A DNA stretch of 64,000 bases from Exophiala sp. HKRS030 (lineage: Eukaryota; Ascomycota; Eurotiomycetes; Chaetothyriales; Herpotrichiellaceae). The stretch's first letter is position 1, and the number at the start of each line of letters is the position of its first letter. The position numbers and the translations under genes were made by a program. The notes beneath the pieces were generated by a model. It did not search any database and had not been told where the DNA came from. It saw only the letters and a program-made list of their open reading frames with translations. Location of the stretch: assembly GCA_023897205.1 (NCBI GenBank), contig JAHWDD010000001.1:5394001-5458000 (forward strand), in the 5' to 3' direction. Below, piece by piece: positions 1-10,564 of the stretch.

Positions 1-394
1 ATATGTGGACGGCAGTGTAATAGCAAATCATGTTTACTAACCTTCAGTTCATCAATCATATCTTTGAGCATTTGTGGTGTGTACCCAACACCACCGATGA
101 CACCTAATCCGCCTTTTCGTTGAATGGTCAGTGGATAATGTTGGCAATTCATAAGCATCACTAGGCGTTCCGTGTTGTGCAGTTGACCTCAAGTCTCTCG
201 TCCATTGACAATGATATTGACATTGCTGGAGGTACTGACTCAGGCAAAACGACAAAGGTCGGGATCTTGATCAAAAACTCACCTGCATTCGAAACCGCTG
301 CAGCAAGAGGTGCACCCGAAGTCTGACCCATTCCTGCCAACAAGATGGGGTGCTGAATCCCCAGCAATTGGGTGATTGGTGTTGATATCGACAT
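1..394 (-). CDS. Nitronate monooxygenase (2-nitropropane dioxygenase family), N-terminal part; runs off the window
   Basis: FMN enzyme that oxidises alkyl nitronates to carbonyl compounds and nitrite. The start ATG is at 394, and the first residues read MSISTPITQLLGIQHPILLA. This is the usual family opening, with the PI-(I/L)-(L/Q)-A-GM block that begins the TIM barrel. Exon 1 is 394-283 (donor GTGAGT). Exon 2 is 112-42 and reads GGLGVIGGVGYTPQMLKDMI, the conserved glycine-rich segment after SNAG. A further donor (GTTAGT) starts at 41, so the rest of the gene lies left of position 1. The 170-nt intron between exons 1 and 2 is rather long for this window, but the frame closes exactly across SNA-G-GLG. 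Only about 60 codons are visible, so the C-terminal part and possible targeting signals cannot be judged. Family assignment is firm; the substrate is inferred. Confidence 0.85.
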
Positions 395-1179
395 TGTGAC
401 AAGTTCGAGCCTGAAAATCGATTTTCCAATGAGGTATGGAGTATCTCTCGTGTAGTCGATACCAGTATCTGACCCGAGTATTACCAAGGTACAATCAGAG
501 TCTTTTGACTTCAGAGTACAACTATTATACCTCAGGTACCTAGGTAGACAGTTAGATAGGTATAAAGTATAAGGTCTTCTCGAAATGAAAACCACTCCTT
601 GACGTACCTCACGAGACCCGATTGATTAATAAATAAGTTCTTGTACAAGTCCAGTCCAATGTAGTCACCAATACAGTACGGACAGTGAGGAGAGTGCTTT
701 GAATATATCCACCCGCCGCTGAAAGTCTTCACCTAGAATCTTCGAGATCTTCGTTCACTCCGTAGAATCAAGTAGATGTTAAAGACGAGGGACTCGAGAC
801 GATGATGAAGAATACGGAGTAGTAAGCGTTGTTATTGCCTGTATGTAGTCAACATACTTGCATCTTACGAGAGACCGAGGAGGAGGCATTGGTTGCCGAA
901 TTTCCGTTTTTGCAGTTATCCGCCAAAGTACCGAGGTTGCTGACTCTAACCCCTTCGTCCTATATAAAACTGTGGAGGTGACGGAGACCTACCTAGATTA
1001 CTCTTTGTATATTTACGACGCGGAAATCACTGACTCGTTCACTCGTTATTGCAAGGTGCAATTGTACATCAAAATCATCAAGTTTTGATCAAACACGATA
1101 AATACCATTATTCATTAATTATTCAGAGCAACATCCATCACCATGTCACATCTTCCTCCTTTGGTTGCTTCCCCGCGCA
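395..1179. other. Intergenic: promoter side of the nitronate monooxygenase and 3' side of the carboxypeptidase
   Basis: No conserved coding signal seen on either strand. It must contain the promoter of the leftward nitronate monooxygenase. A copy of the recurrent 9-mer TACGGAGTA lies at 813-821 and a partial copy (ACTCCGTA) at 757-764. Confidence 0.6.
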
Positions 1180-3108
1180 TCAAGATTCCCACCTTCTGAA
1201 CTTTGGTAAAACTACTGCTGCACTTGAACTTGGCGCGGAAGTGGAACTAGGTAGAGCCACGGATGATTCAGTGTGTGTGGCCGTAGGGTCACCGGTCGTA
1301 CCACCGTTGGTACCATCGACAGGTTTGGTGCCAGTGGCAATGTCCATACCATTGATGGCACGTTCAAAGAGTGCCAAAGCGGCGACGGGTTGGTAGTATG
1401 GAACTTCATGACCAGACTCGTAAACTCGAGTGAAGGAGAAGTTGCCATACTCACGAGTCTCACCGTACTCGACACCATCAACGACGAAAGGCGTGTACCC
1501 GGAAGCGGCGAACTCGGCAGCGTGTGGCCACTGCGCGGCAAGCGAGACGGCCTCACCGCCGAACCAGTTGCAAATGTAGTCTGCGTCACCGTACGCGAGG
1601 GTCACGCGGACAGAGGAACTGTTGATGATCGTTTCCAAGTCCTCCAGGATGTTGATAAAAACAAAATCTCCAGTCTGTTGGAAGGCATAGTATACCTCGT
1701 TGTTCGCGTCGGCCGTGTAGTTGGTGTCGACCCCCAACGCGTTCTGGACGGAAGCTTGGTTGAGGTAATCGAGAAAGTATGTCGGTGGGGTGGTGTCGTT
1801 GTAGGGGTGACGGATGTCATAGACACCTCGATCGCCGTACGAGTAGTAAGGAGATTCGACGTTGTCACGACACATGGATTGAGCCTCACTACAGACTGCC
1901 TGTCCAATGAGCGTGGTGGTGTCGGCCTCGGCACAGAATGAGATCTGGTCTAGACACCCGTTGGACATGTAACAGGCAAACTCCATATAATCGTGCACGG
2001 TCTGGTTGACAAGTTGAATGCCGTAGGTGTTTTCGACAGCAAATTTGGGATAGTATGGAGCTTGAACATATTCGGAGATGATGCCATTGATGATGCCTAG
2101 GTTGACAAATTCGAAATACTTGCCCGTCTGGGTGCCGTTCTGGATGGCCTGGTTTTGCTGCTGGAAATAGTTGAAGAATGCTGGGCCATAGTGTCCTAAA
2201 ACTTGTGTCAGCTAGATCGACTGCCAGTGATATCCCAGCACATACCTCCGTAAGATTCGGTCCATAGATTGAACTTGGTAGATTGGACCTTGGAGTCAAG
2301 CTGGGGCAATGCCGAGTAGAATCCTTGCAACACTTCCCATGCAGCCACAGCGGCTAGCTGAGTTGTATCTGGATCACAAGTTAGCATTGTAAAAACATCT
2401 ACCGGTCTATGGCTTTACCGATCTCAGTGATATTGATGACTGGATATCTTCCGGTGACGTTTGCTTGAGACGCATTCAGGAACCCTCCAAAAATGTCCAA
2501 TGATCCCGGTGCCTGGTGTTATGTCAGTCTGACTTCTATTCCCAGCGCTGGATTTGCGTCTACCTTGGACCCGTATGAGAAACCAACACCGAGAGGCTGA
2601 CTGAGATATATCATATTGGAAGCCTCGTTCCAGGAATGTGGGTTTAGCTGCGTCATGAGATCTTCAGTGACGTTGCACGGTCCGTGTTCTACATGTTTGT
2701 TAGGATTAAAAGTCCTTGAACCCATTGCCGCGATCACGTACCTTGGAACAAGCCAATAAGAGAGTCACTGCCAGGACCGCCATTCAGCCAGAGGGTGATA
2801 GGATCATTTGCAGGATCATTTCTTGATTCAAAGAACCAGAAAAAGCTGTGAACATTCTCGCCGAGGTTGATGAACCCGGCATAGGAGTTGACACCGGGAG
2901 TGGTCTCACAGACTCCTTCTTTCCCAGGCTCTTTGTAGGTGATGTTGGCACCGCTGGGACTGATGATGGTCTGGACGTCGGTAGGCTCTGCAGGGAGTTG
3001 TCGCGGTGAGACTTGGAGTTTAGGTCCCATGCCTCGACCATTATGCACCACAGGACCGGGGACTGCAGCCACGCCGGCCGCGAGGACACCAACAAGTGGG
3101 AGAAGCAT
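1180..3108 (-). CDS. Secreted serine carboxypeptidase, peptidase family S10
   Basis: Removes C-terminal residues from peptides, probably outside the cell or in the vacuole. Five exons: 3108-2742, 2688-2564, 2512-2419, 2368-2246 and 2195-1180. They join to 575 codons including stop, with every junction in frame. The start at 3108 gives a short hydrophobic signal peptide ([19 protein letters not shown]); an upstream extension to 3180 would hide it and is not preferred. Visible landmarks are [10 protein letters not shown] (oxyanion region), TESYGGHYGP with the nucleophile Ser234, the GDADYICNW block carrying the catalytic Asp, and [11 protein letters not shown] carrying the catalytic His. The C-terminus is a Ser/Thr-rich tail, likely O-glycosylated. 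The sequence resembles fungal carboxypeptidase S1 homologues. About 574 residues is normal for secreted fungal S10 enzymes with such a tail. Confidence 0.9.
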
Positions 3109-5555
3109 GTTGATCTTCGTAGTGGAAGTTCGTGTTCTCACTCTCAGGATGAACGCTGACAATCCGATGTGAAAGGCCAAAGAGAGATCTTCTTTTCACT
3201 CACACCGTAAGCACTGGTGTCAACAGAGCCAAGGGAATGCTGCATCTCTAGAGAAAACGCAAGAAAGAGCGGGAACGAGCATGCACGCGAGCTGTTTATG
3301 TAGGACAAAAAATGTCCAAGATCAATCGGCATGTTCCCACGTTGGACAGCCTCATCCGTGAGTGACAATATTTCTAGTGCCTGCGCTAGCTTTGAAGCTT
3401 TCTTGGAGCTTCTACAGCTCTTGACTGGTGTAGGAACCGAGGCGAATCCTTTTGGATCAGTATCAAGTCATGGTGGTTCGCCCGACATGGTGTTCCTGAC
3501 GTTCTAGAGTCGATACTCTATGACGTTGGCTTGTAAAGAGAGTAGCATTGTGACAGGGATTGATAGCTTCAGTCAAGCTTGGAGTGGAGTCACTGCATAT
3601 GTACAGTATGCTCAAAATACTGGCTTGTACCAGGGGTGGCTTAGTTGAAGCTCGATGAGCGCCTTGTCCATCCGCATATGGCAGGTCGCCAGGGAAGCAA
3701 TGGAGCTTTCTGTCATGGATATGCATTTTGTATTCTGGAGCGTGGGGTTGTACTACTGATAAATAGTCCGAAGTATGTGCTAAGGCCAAGATTGTCAGCG
3801 AAGAATGATGGATGCTTGAAGCTCCTGTCCCCGCCAATTCCACTTCTCACTCTTGTCCATGAGAATACCATATTGGATACTCCCCGCGAGTACTTAGGTT
3901 GTTAAATAGTGTTGTAGTTCTGTCAAATGTTTCCTCTTTGATACTGCGAATTTCTCCAAAGTCGACTTTTGAGATGTTCGGCTAGTTATCTGGAGCGAAG
4001 ACTCGTTCGATTCGATTGAGTATTGTGTAACTGGTGGCGGACGACAAGCTCCTCTGTGGCATTGCTTCGGCAAGCCTTCGAGCCGATGGAACACAAAGGG
4101 TACCTACGGATATGCTGGAGGGGCCAATTGTTCCGTGTTGCTGACTATTGGTCGGCTTGGATTGACATGCTTATCGTTCTGCATTCTGCGATCGACCGGC
4201 AGCGGTCCATGTGGGACAACACTGTGATCATCGTAGTGTGTCACTATTTGCCACTGTTTGGAGGAGGAAGGTGACATCGCTGCGAATTGAGCTTCCTTCG
4301 ATTAATATTTGCGCTAACGCGGAGTAGACCGGTCATGCAGGTTTCCATCGTGGACAACGGACAAGGAATTGAATGGTGGCAGGGAAACAAGGTACTGTAT
4401 GTGCTTGTAACTTTTAGGCAGTTGGATCAAGGTGGGCGATCTGCTCCGAGGCCTTGAAGGAGCCTGCAATAACCGCTCATCGGCCAAACACCTACCTGGC
4501 TCTAAGGCTCTCTCAATCCACACCAGTTCAGCTTTAGTGTCAATTTAACGAATTCGTGAAGGGAAGACACATGCTGTCGTTAAAATAGGTGTTTACCCAG
4601 GACAGCAAAACAATACGGTAGGCCATAGAAGAGCCCAAAAGAATCGAGATGAGGCTCAGCGCCCGGATTTTACTTGGTATTGGAAGGAATTCACCAGATT
4701 CGACATAGGTGTGCACACGCTGGAAAAGAACGAAGACGACGACATTTCCCACCAAAGGCCAGGGTCACGCTGTCGCCCAAACGCCCAAGCGTGGCCCCAG
4801 CTACGAAAGGACTCTATGAAATTTCAAAAAACAATTGGAGCTTACCTTCCTCACAAACGAGGACATGAGCGAGAATAGCTGAACCGTGCACGGTATGCCA
4901 CTCTCGACGAAATCGTAGCGAACCTATATGGCTTCGGTGGAAGCTGGGCCTGCGTGATCAATACGGAGACTGCATGAGAAGGGTGAGCCTGACCAGAGAG
5001 ACCTCTACTTCACGCTCATGCAGGGCGGCCTTCACCACCTACAACGAAGACATGCTGTCGTCGTCATTGCCCATCGGCGAGTCTTCGGTCTCACTCTGAG
5101 GCTGGATCCAAGGCTCTTTGCATATCTCTTCTGGCATCGATATCACAGAACTCCGATAGAGACATGATAGTCGATTTCACCAACCATCGATCACGTAGTG
5201 TACTTGAACGATATGAAGGGTATAGGAGAAGGAGCAACTGAAGGCGGTTAATCGAGCAACTTTGGGTCAACGAGGAAGTGAGCTTAGTAGGGATAATTTC
5301 CGTCTGACGAGTTTGACTGCAACTTCCTGTAGCACTTTGTTGTAGAGTTATGGGAAAAGTACCCCTCGTCAGACGGAGTATTACGGCTGCTGCGCTGCAG
5401 CTTCACATGCCATCAACGGTACTGAAAAACAGCCGCATTTTCGCTGCCATTTACATTATTGGAACTTGTTATCGTTTTCTGCATAAAATAAAATACATAA
5501 TTTGCTGTGTACATCATGAATATATTTCATCACATGTTGAATTCAAAGTCTGGAA
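3109..5555. other. Gene-poor intergenic region of about 2.4 kb
   Basis: All ORFs here are short, overlap each other on both strands and show no recognisable family. The only structured signal is a 40-nt remnant of a Zn2Cys6 DNA-binding domain near 4886-4925 (listed separately). The left end must hold the promoter of the leftward carboxypeptidase; the right end is the 3' side of the regulator gene. Confidence 0.55.
4886..4925 (-). pseudogene. Relic of a Zn2Cys6 regulator DNA-binding domain
   Basis: On the minus strand this stretch reads VRYDFVESGIPCT. It parallels VRCDVVESGIPCT in the intact regulator at 5556-8145. At DNA level it matches 8000-8039 in 34 of 40 positions in the same orientation, with an uninterrupted 19-nt identity. 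The metal-binding Cys of the VRCD motif is Tyr here, and no open frame or remaining Cys pattern continues on either side. I read this as a decayed fragment of a paralogue or a partial local duplication. The alternative is chance retention of a conserved motif. Confidence 0.45.
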
Positions 5556-8145
5556 TCAGGCTGCGACGCTGATACCAAGGTCAACTTCAAGGTCACCACA
5601 AACATCGAGGCTCTGTTCAGCATATCCTGACATGTTGTCAGCCTCGCGTGGCTCCCGTTTCGTCGCCATGGCAAAGGAATTTCCGCTCGAGTCCATCTCG
5701 CTTCCGTCGAACGCATCCAACCATGATATATTCATATCTATCCCGTCTTCCACGCTAGAAAACAAATCGTTGCTATCTTGAAAATTGACCAGGGAATCAA
5801 AGTCCGTTTCAACCAGCTCCGAAGAAAAGACGTTGTTTTCTCCTGTTCCATGACAGGTGGCCTGACCAACATTTGTCCAGGTACCGTCACCGCTTTCCAT
5901 GGAGTACGAGTGTAAATCACCTTCTGATCCCGCTGATCCCGGAGGTGTGAATGCGGAAAGCAGATTCTTCTCCTCTGGGGCCAAGGTCGAATTGTAGAGT
6001 AACATGTTGGCGGTTTGCATGGCTTCCGGTGGAGGAGTGAGCAGCAGTTGACCACCGGGGCCTTGTTTTGCATCGATCTGGGGGCTGCTTGAGGCGGAAG
6101 AGGTGGTCTTCATAGGCATGGATGCGGCAGATACATGAGAGTTCGTCTTCCGCACGGCAGCATCGAGGAACGAGAATGCGAAATCGGCAGATGCGTAAAT
6201 CTCCCGTAGCCGCTGCAGGGCCTGCATGCAAAATTGGAATTTGCGGATACTGGCTTCTCGAGTCTCCATGTCGGGAGACTTCAGATCGAGGAGGTGAATG
6301 ATGATGGCTGGGAGGAGGCAGGTTACCCCGGTGTTCGGTAGGAATCGTATCATGTCGTGCACGAAGAGGTCTCGGTACATGTCTGTAATGTCGTTGGCCG
6401 CCTCGCGGACCTTCCTCTTGGACAAGTCTCGTAACTCTGGAACCACGACTACATCTGGCGCAGATGGCAGTATTTGTGGACGATGAAGGGCGCTAAGAGC
6501 CGTGAGATAAATTCCTTGCAACAGGGCTCTGTGAACGTTGAGAACCTCGCCATCAACTGCATTGGTCCGAACTCGAGAGCCTGGTGTAAAATAATGGAGA
6601 TCTTGCGGCATGTCTGTGTACCATGCTTCCAAATCTCGATCACATCGGATCACGTCACATGAATCTGCAGCACATTTCTTGGGGACCAGTCTCATGGTCG
6701 TCTCTTGTGTCGCTCCAATCTTATGACCGAGCGTGGAATATTGAACAGCAAGGACCTGGCTGATGCATACACATAACTTGGCCAGTGCGATGCACATTCT
6801 CGCCAAAGCGACCCTCTTCGTGCTATCTTTGGCTGTAGGACAGCCACCAAGCATTCTGGTTAGCTGCGTGGGCAGGGGCTCGGTTTCAAAGTCTGCCAGC
6901 TCGAGCATGGGCACATCGGAGTCTCCGTTGCTGATCCGCATGGGGCGCCGCATGCCGATGGCGATCAAACGGTCTCTCATATAACAGCACCACCATATTC
7001 TCTTCCAGAGTCGACACTGCTGTGAAGACATTAATGGTGCATTCGAGGTGTCGCAATTCAGTCCGATGGTTCGTGCCACAGAAATAGCCACACCTAGCCA
7101 ATGCCAGACGTCTTTGGGGTCATCGGGATTCTCGTACCAGTAGGTCATCAGCAGAACGCTTTGGACCACTGTGACTCTATCCACCTCGTAATCGAAGTCG
7201 TATAGAAGTTTGACTCGCTGGAAAAAGGCCTTTCGGGCCGCTTTGCGTGTAACATATCCTTGCGCAACCAGATATCGCATGTCAATATATGCCGTGGCGG
7301 CAAACATAACAGCTTGGAACAGCAACAAACTGGCTGTGTCGCTAGGTTGGTCTCTTTGCACGATAGCCAGAAATTCTTGCAGATCGAGAAGCGGAAGGAA
7401 AGGGTGAACGTATTGAACGTAGCATCGGAGGAGCTCGTTGCGTAGACCTGGTTCGGGAATGATAAAGGCGCCTTTTCTCTGCAGATATTCGAGATCCTCC
7501 ATTGCAATCCTCTGCGGAACCGTCTTTATATATGCCGGTAGCGCAATATCTGGCCGACTTGACAATTGTGGGAAGTAGTTGGACCCAGAACACAATGTAA
7601 GCGAAGTGGGAAGCGTCTTAGTACTAATGTTCGACATTCGTCTTGTACGCTCCTCAAGGCTCAATCGATGACCTTGCGTTCGGTCTGAATGCTGAATGTC
7701 AGCTGAAAGACAGCAGCGAGAAAGAATGACAAAACTTACACAACATATGAGGGCGGTGATGGCAAAGTTCGAATTCCAATGCATTAAGATTCTGGACGGG
7801 CTCCGCACTATTAGAGAAGGTGGGAGCAAGATCACTCAGACCATCGATATCGTCAAAGATTGGGAACTGGGGTGGTTGTTCCTTCTCCTCCTCGATCGAG
7901 TGGCAGGGAGAGTGATGGAGCACCTCTCCCTCAGGAAATGTTTTCCTCCTTCGCTTTCCTTCTGTGACGATACACTCGACTTCATCGAGTCTACAGTTGG
8001 TGCATGGTATGCCACTCTCGACGACGTCACAGCGGACCTTTCTTGATCTACAGCAGTGACATGCTTTAGATGCCCTCCGCTTGACTGTTCGACCGGTCGT
8101 TGACAGCCCGGCCGTTGATGCTTTTCTTTTGGTAGAGTTATTCAT
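5556..8145 (-). CDS. Zn2Cys6 transcription factor, CTF1/FarA-like
   Basis: Nuclear regulator with a binuclear zinc cluster. Exon 1 is 8145-7740 (donor GTAAGT) and exon 2 is 7702-5556, joined in frame to 850 residues. The N-terminus is basic (KRKAS, KRRAS). The zinc cluster spans about residues 29-58: CHCCRSRKVRCD followed by PCTNCRLDEVEC, six Cys in the usual spacing. The middle contains a fungal-specific transcription factor domain, opening near GAFIIPEPGLRNELLRCYVQ and including the VHPFLPLLDLQEF stretch. The C-terminal third is acidic and Ser-rich, a plausible activation region. The zinc cluster and the IPEPxLRNELL motif resemble the cutinase/fatty-acid regulators CTF1 and FarA; this subfamily call is tentative. 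No fatty-acid gene lies beside it. Confidence 0.85.
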
Positions 8146-10564
8146 GGCGTCAACAATGGAAATGCTCTTGGTAAGACAGCGAAGATTGTTAGTGTAGCAA
8201 AGTCACTTGGGCAGGAATAATAAGCTTGTAAAGTGAGAAGTATAAGCTGTAATCTCTGGCCAGGTAAGTGAGAGGAGGGACAAGAATTGTAAGAGTGGTT
8301 GGAGAAGCTCCAGATATGTAAAAAGCCGAGCGATGGGCCCTGGGGACAGATATGGGGAAGGATGAACGGATTGAACGTACAGTAGACCCTCTCCCACTGG
8401 GTCCACCATATTACTCGTGCGGTATAAACAGACTGGACTGGCGTCGATGAGACTTTTCTTTGTACCCCAGACTACCTCGTTCGAGACGAGCTCGTTGATC
8501 GTCATCAGCGATTGGACGAAAGGCTGTGATGGTTCATGCTCAGACATCTGGGGACTAGCCTTTCCGTGCCGAACGATTTCCAGGACACTGGTACTTGGGT
8601 ATCCCCCTTCGAGACACTTCGCTGTTCCTCAGGGAGGAGTGATTTGGTTGAAGACGGCTGTAGTCATTGTCTTTCTGCTAAACCATTTGATCTGAGAGTA
8701 TGACCAGGCGAAGCCTACGAGTTCGCACTTTGTTCTTACACATGGAGTACCAAGGAGATTTGACCGCGAATCCCCGCTGAAGGGACCCCGGTCTCCACGA
8801 GGGTGGTCCAAAGGCGTCGCACCACACGCCTCTCAGCCCTTTGCAAGGCAAACTAGGACAGAATGCGTTTACTGCCTCGGTTCCGATCTTAATCCGTGCC
8901 GATTACCCATCGAAAAGTTGTGAATCTGACAGCATTTGGTAGGCTATGCATGCACAGGGAGAAGGGGCAGACAGCGATACCGGTGGAAATGACCGCTTCC
9001 GAGCCCAGACAACCGCTTCGAGCCTTTGCCCAATAGCGCCAACGACTCGGAGAGGGTCTATTGGTGGACGGCCTGGGGTCCAAGCAGAGTCTGGCAGGAA
9101 GGGCGCTCAGCAATTCAAACAGGGAGCGAGGCGGGCGATTGATTTGGGGGATGGCACGTCTCCGGGCTGGAGAATGTGGCGCTTCCCCGTGGGTCAATCA
9201 TTTTCGAGAGACATTAGCGTCGAGTCGAAATCTCGAGGTCAGTTCTCGAAAATGAAGGCTGGGCAAATTCAACTCGAAAACTCACTGGTCAAAGCGAATT
9301 GGGCAAACCGCCGGTTGCCTTTCACGGCAGCGATTGACAGTAGTGTGCTCCGTAAGGAAAATGAAATCCGTTGTGCCAGTCAGATGATGGGTAGGAAGAG
9401 AGCCTGACAAGGATCCAATCCACTGTGGAGGAGGTGGCAGAGGAGAAGTTGGTGGGAGAAAGGAGGAAAAAGGCGGGGAGACGAGTCAGAAGGGGCTGAC
9501 TCTCCCCCTTTCCTTGTTCAATCACTCGTTGGACCTTTACTCCATGCTGATCTACTTCCCTTGCCCCGTATTTTCATCTGCGTAGTTGTAGTTTATTATA
9601 GCGAGGAACATACTGAAAAGTGTTAAGGGTCTTTACTGCCGATCAATAGCAACCTTTGCTGTGTGTGTCCGCAACAGACGAGCAAAATTGAGCATCAGTG
9701 ACGCCGTGACAGAGGTTCCTCCGATTTCGCAATCAATGAGACAGAAGTCGACCCCTCGAGATAGTTCCCAGAGACCATATCGGTCCTATCACCGACCATG
9801 GTTGACCTATCGGTGGAAATGGCCGCCTGGAATCATGCTTGGTGCCGTATGTACTGTAGGCATGATGGGACAGTCCCTGGCAGACATGGACAGCCCTAGG
9901 TCCGAGACCGGACACGATTCCACCGGAATCAATGCATGCATAAATTCCATGGAATTACGGAACAATATGTGCCTTCTCCAAAGAAAGGGAAGCTATGGAA
10001 TATTCTTGCTCCGGCAATGTACAGTCGTGCGCAGCCACAGTATTGTTCCACGGCTATATGACTAGGCGAACCGCAAGCAGTTGAACATGCTCATTGACAA
10101 TGGACAAAGTAACCGGAGGTCGAATGCCGGAGTAAAGAAGCTTGCTTGATAAGGGAAGCAACCGCTATATCGCCGAGTAGCCGTGGAACATAGCCGTGTT
10201 AGCCGTGGAAGCTGTACCCAAGAGATTAGCCCATTCCTCTAGGAGTATTTGACTATTAGTATGCATAAGAGTCAAGGCCTAGAGCGATGCAAGAAATGCG
10301 TGGGGAGATGGATTGTACAGCGGCTCCGCTCCAATGTGCCACATCTCGAGTACGAGCACGAGCGCCCAGGCTGGTGAGGTCTACCACCATACTCGCACTC
10401 GTACTCGTATGCAAGTTCTGGCCTTGTTTCCGCGGGGACGATCGTCCTTATCGATAAGCTGCGGGGAAACAACACGTAGACACGCGCACCCTTCCTAGGT
10501 ACCTAATGCACTCCGTACAATTCTCTGCATCAATAGTCCGGCTGGATGGCCATACAAATACACT
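8146..10564. other. Intergenic region of about 2.4 kb between divergently transcribed regulator and IQ-protein genes
   Basis: The genes on either side point away from this region, so it contains both promoters. ORFs up to 153 codons exist (for example 8946-9407 +), but they overlap others in several frames, match no family I know and lack introns or conserved blocks. An imperfect inverted repeat sits at 10347-10362 / 10392-10407. A short direct repeat (TAGCCGTGGAA) occurs near 10178 and 10200. Confidence 0.55.

Noticed and set aside
1273..1941. Plus-strand ORF of 222 codons opposite the carboxypeptidase
   Set aside because: It overlaps the last exon of a clear S10 peptidase, has no recognisable motif and starts without gene-like context.
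8946..9407. Plus-strand ORF of 153 codons in the spacer
   Set aside because: Overlaps other ORFs in two frames on both strands, no conserved motif and no homologue I recognise; likely a stop-poor GC-rich stretch.
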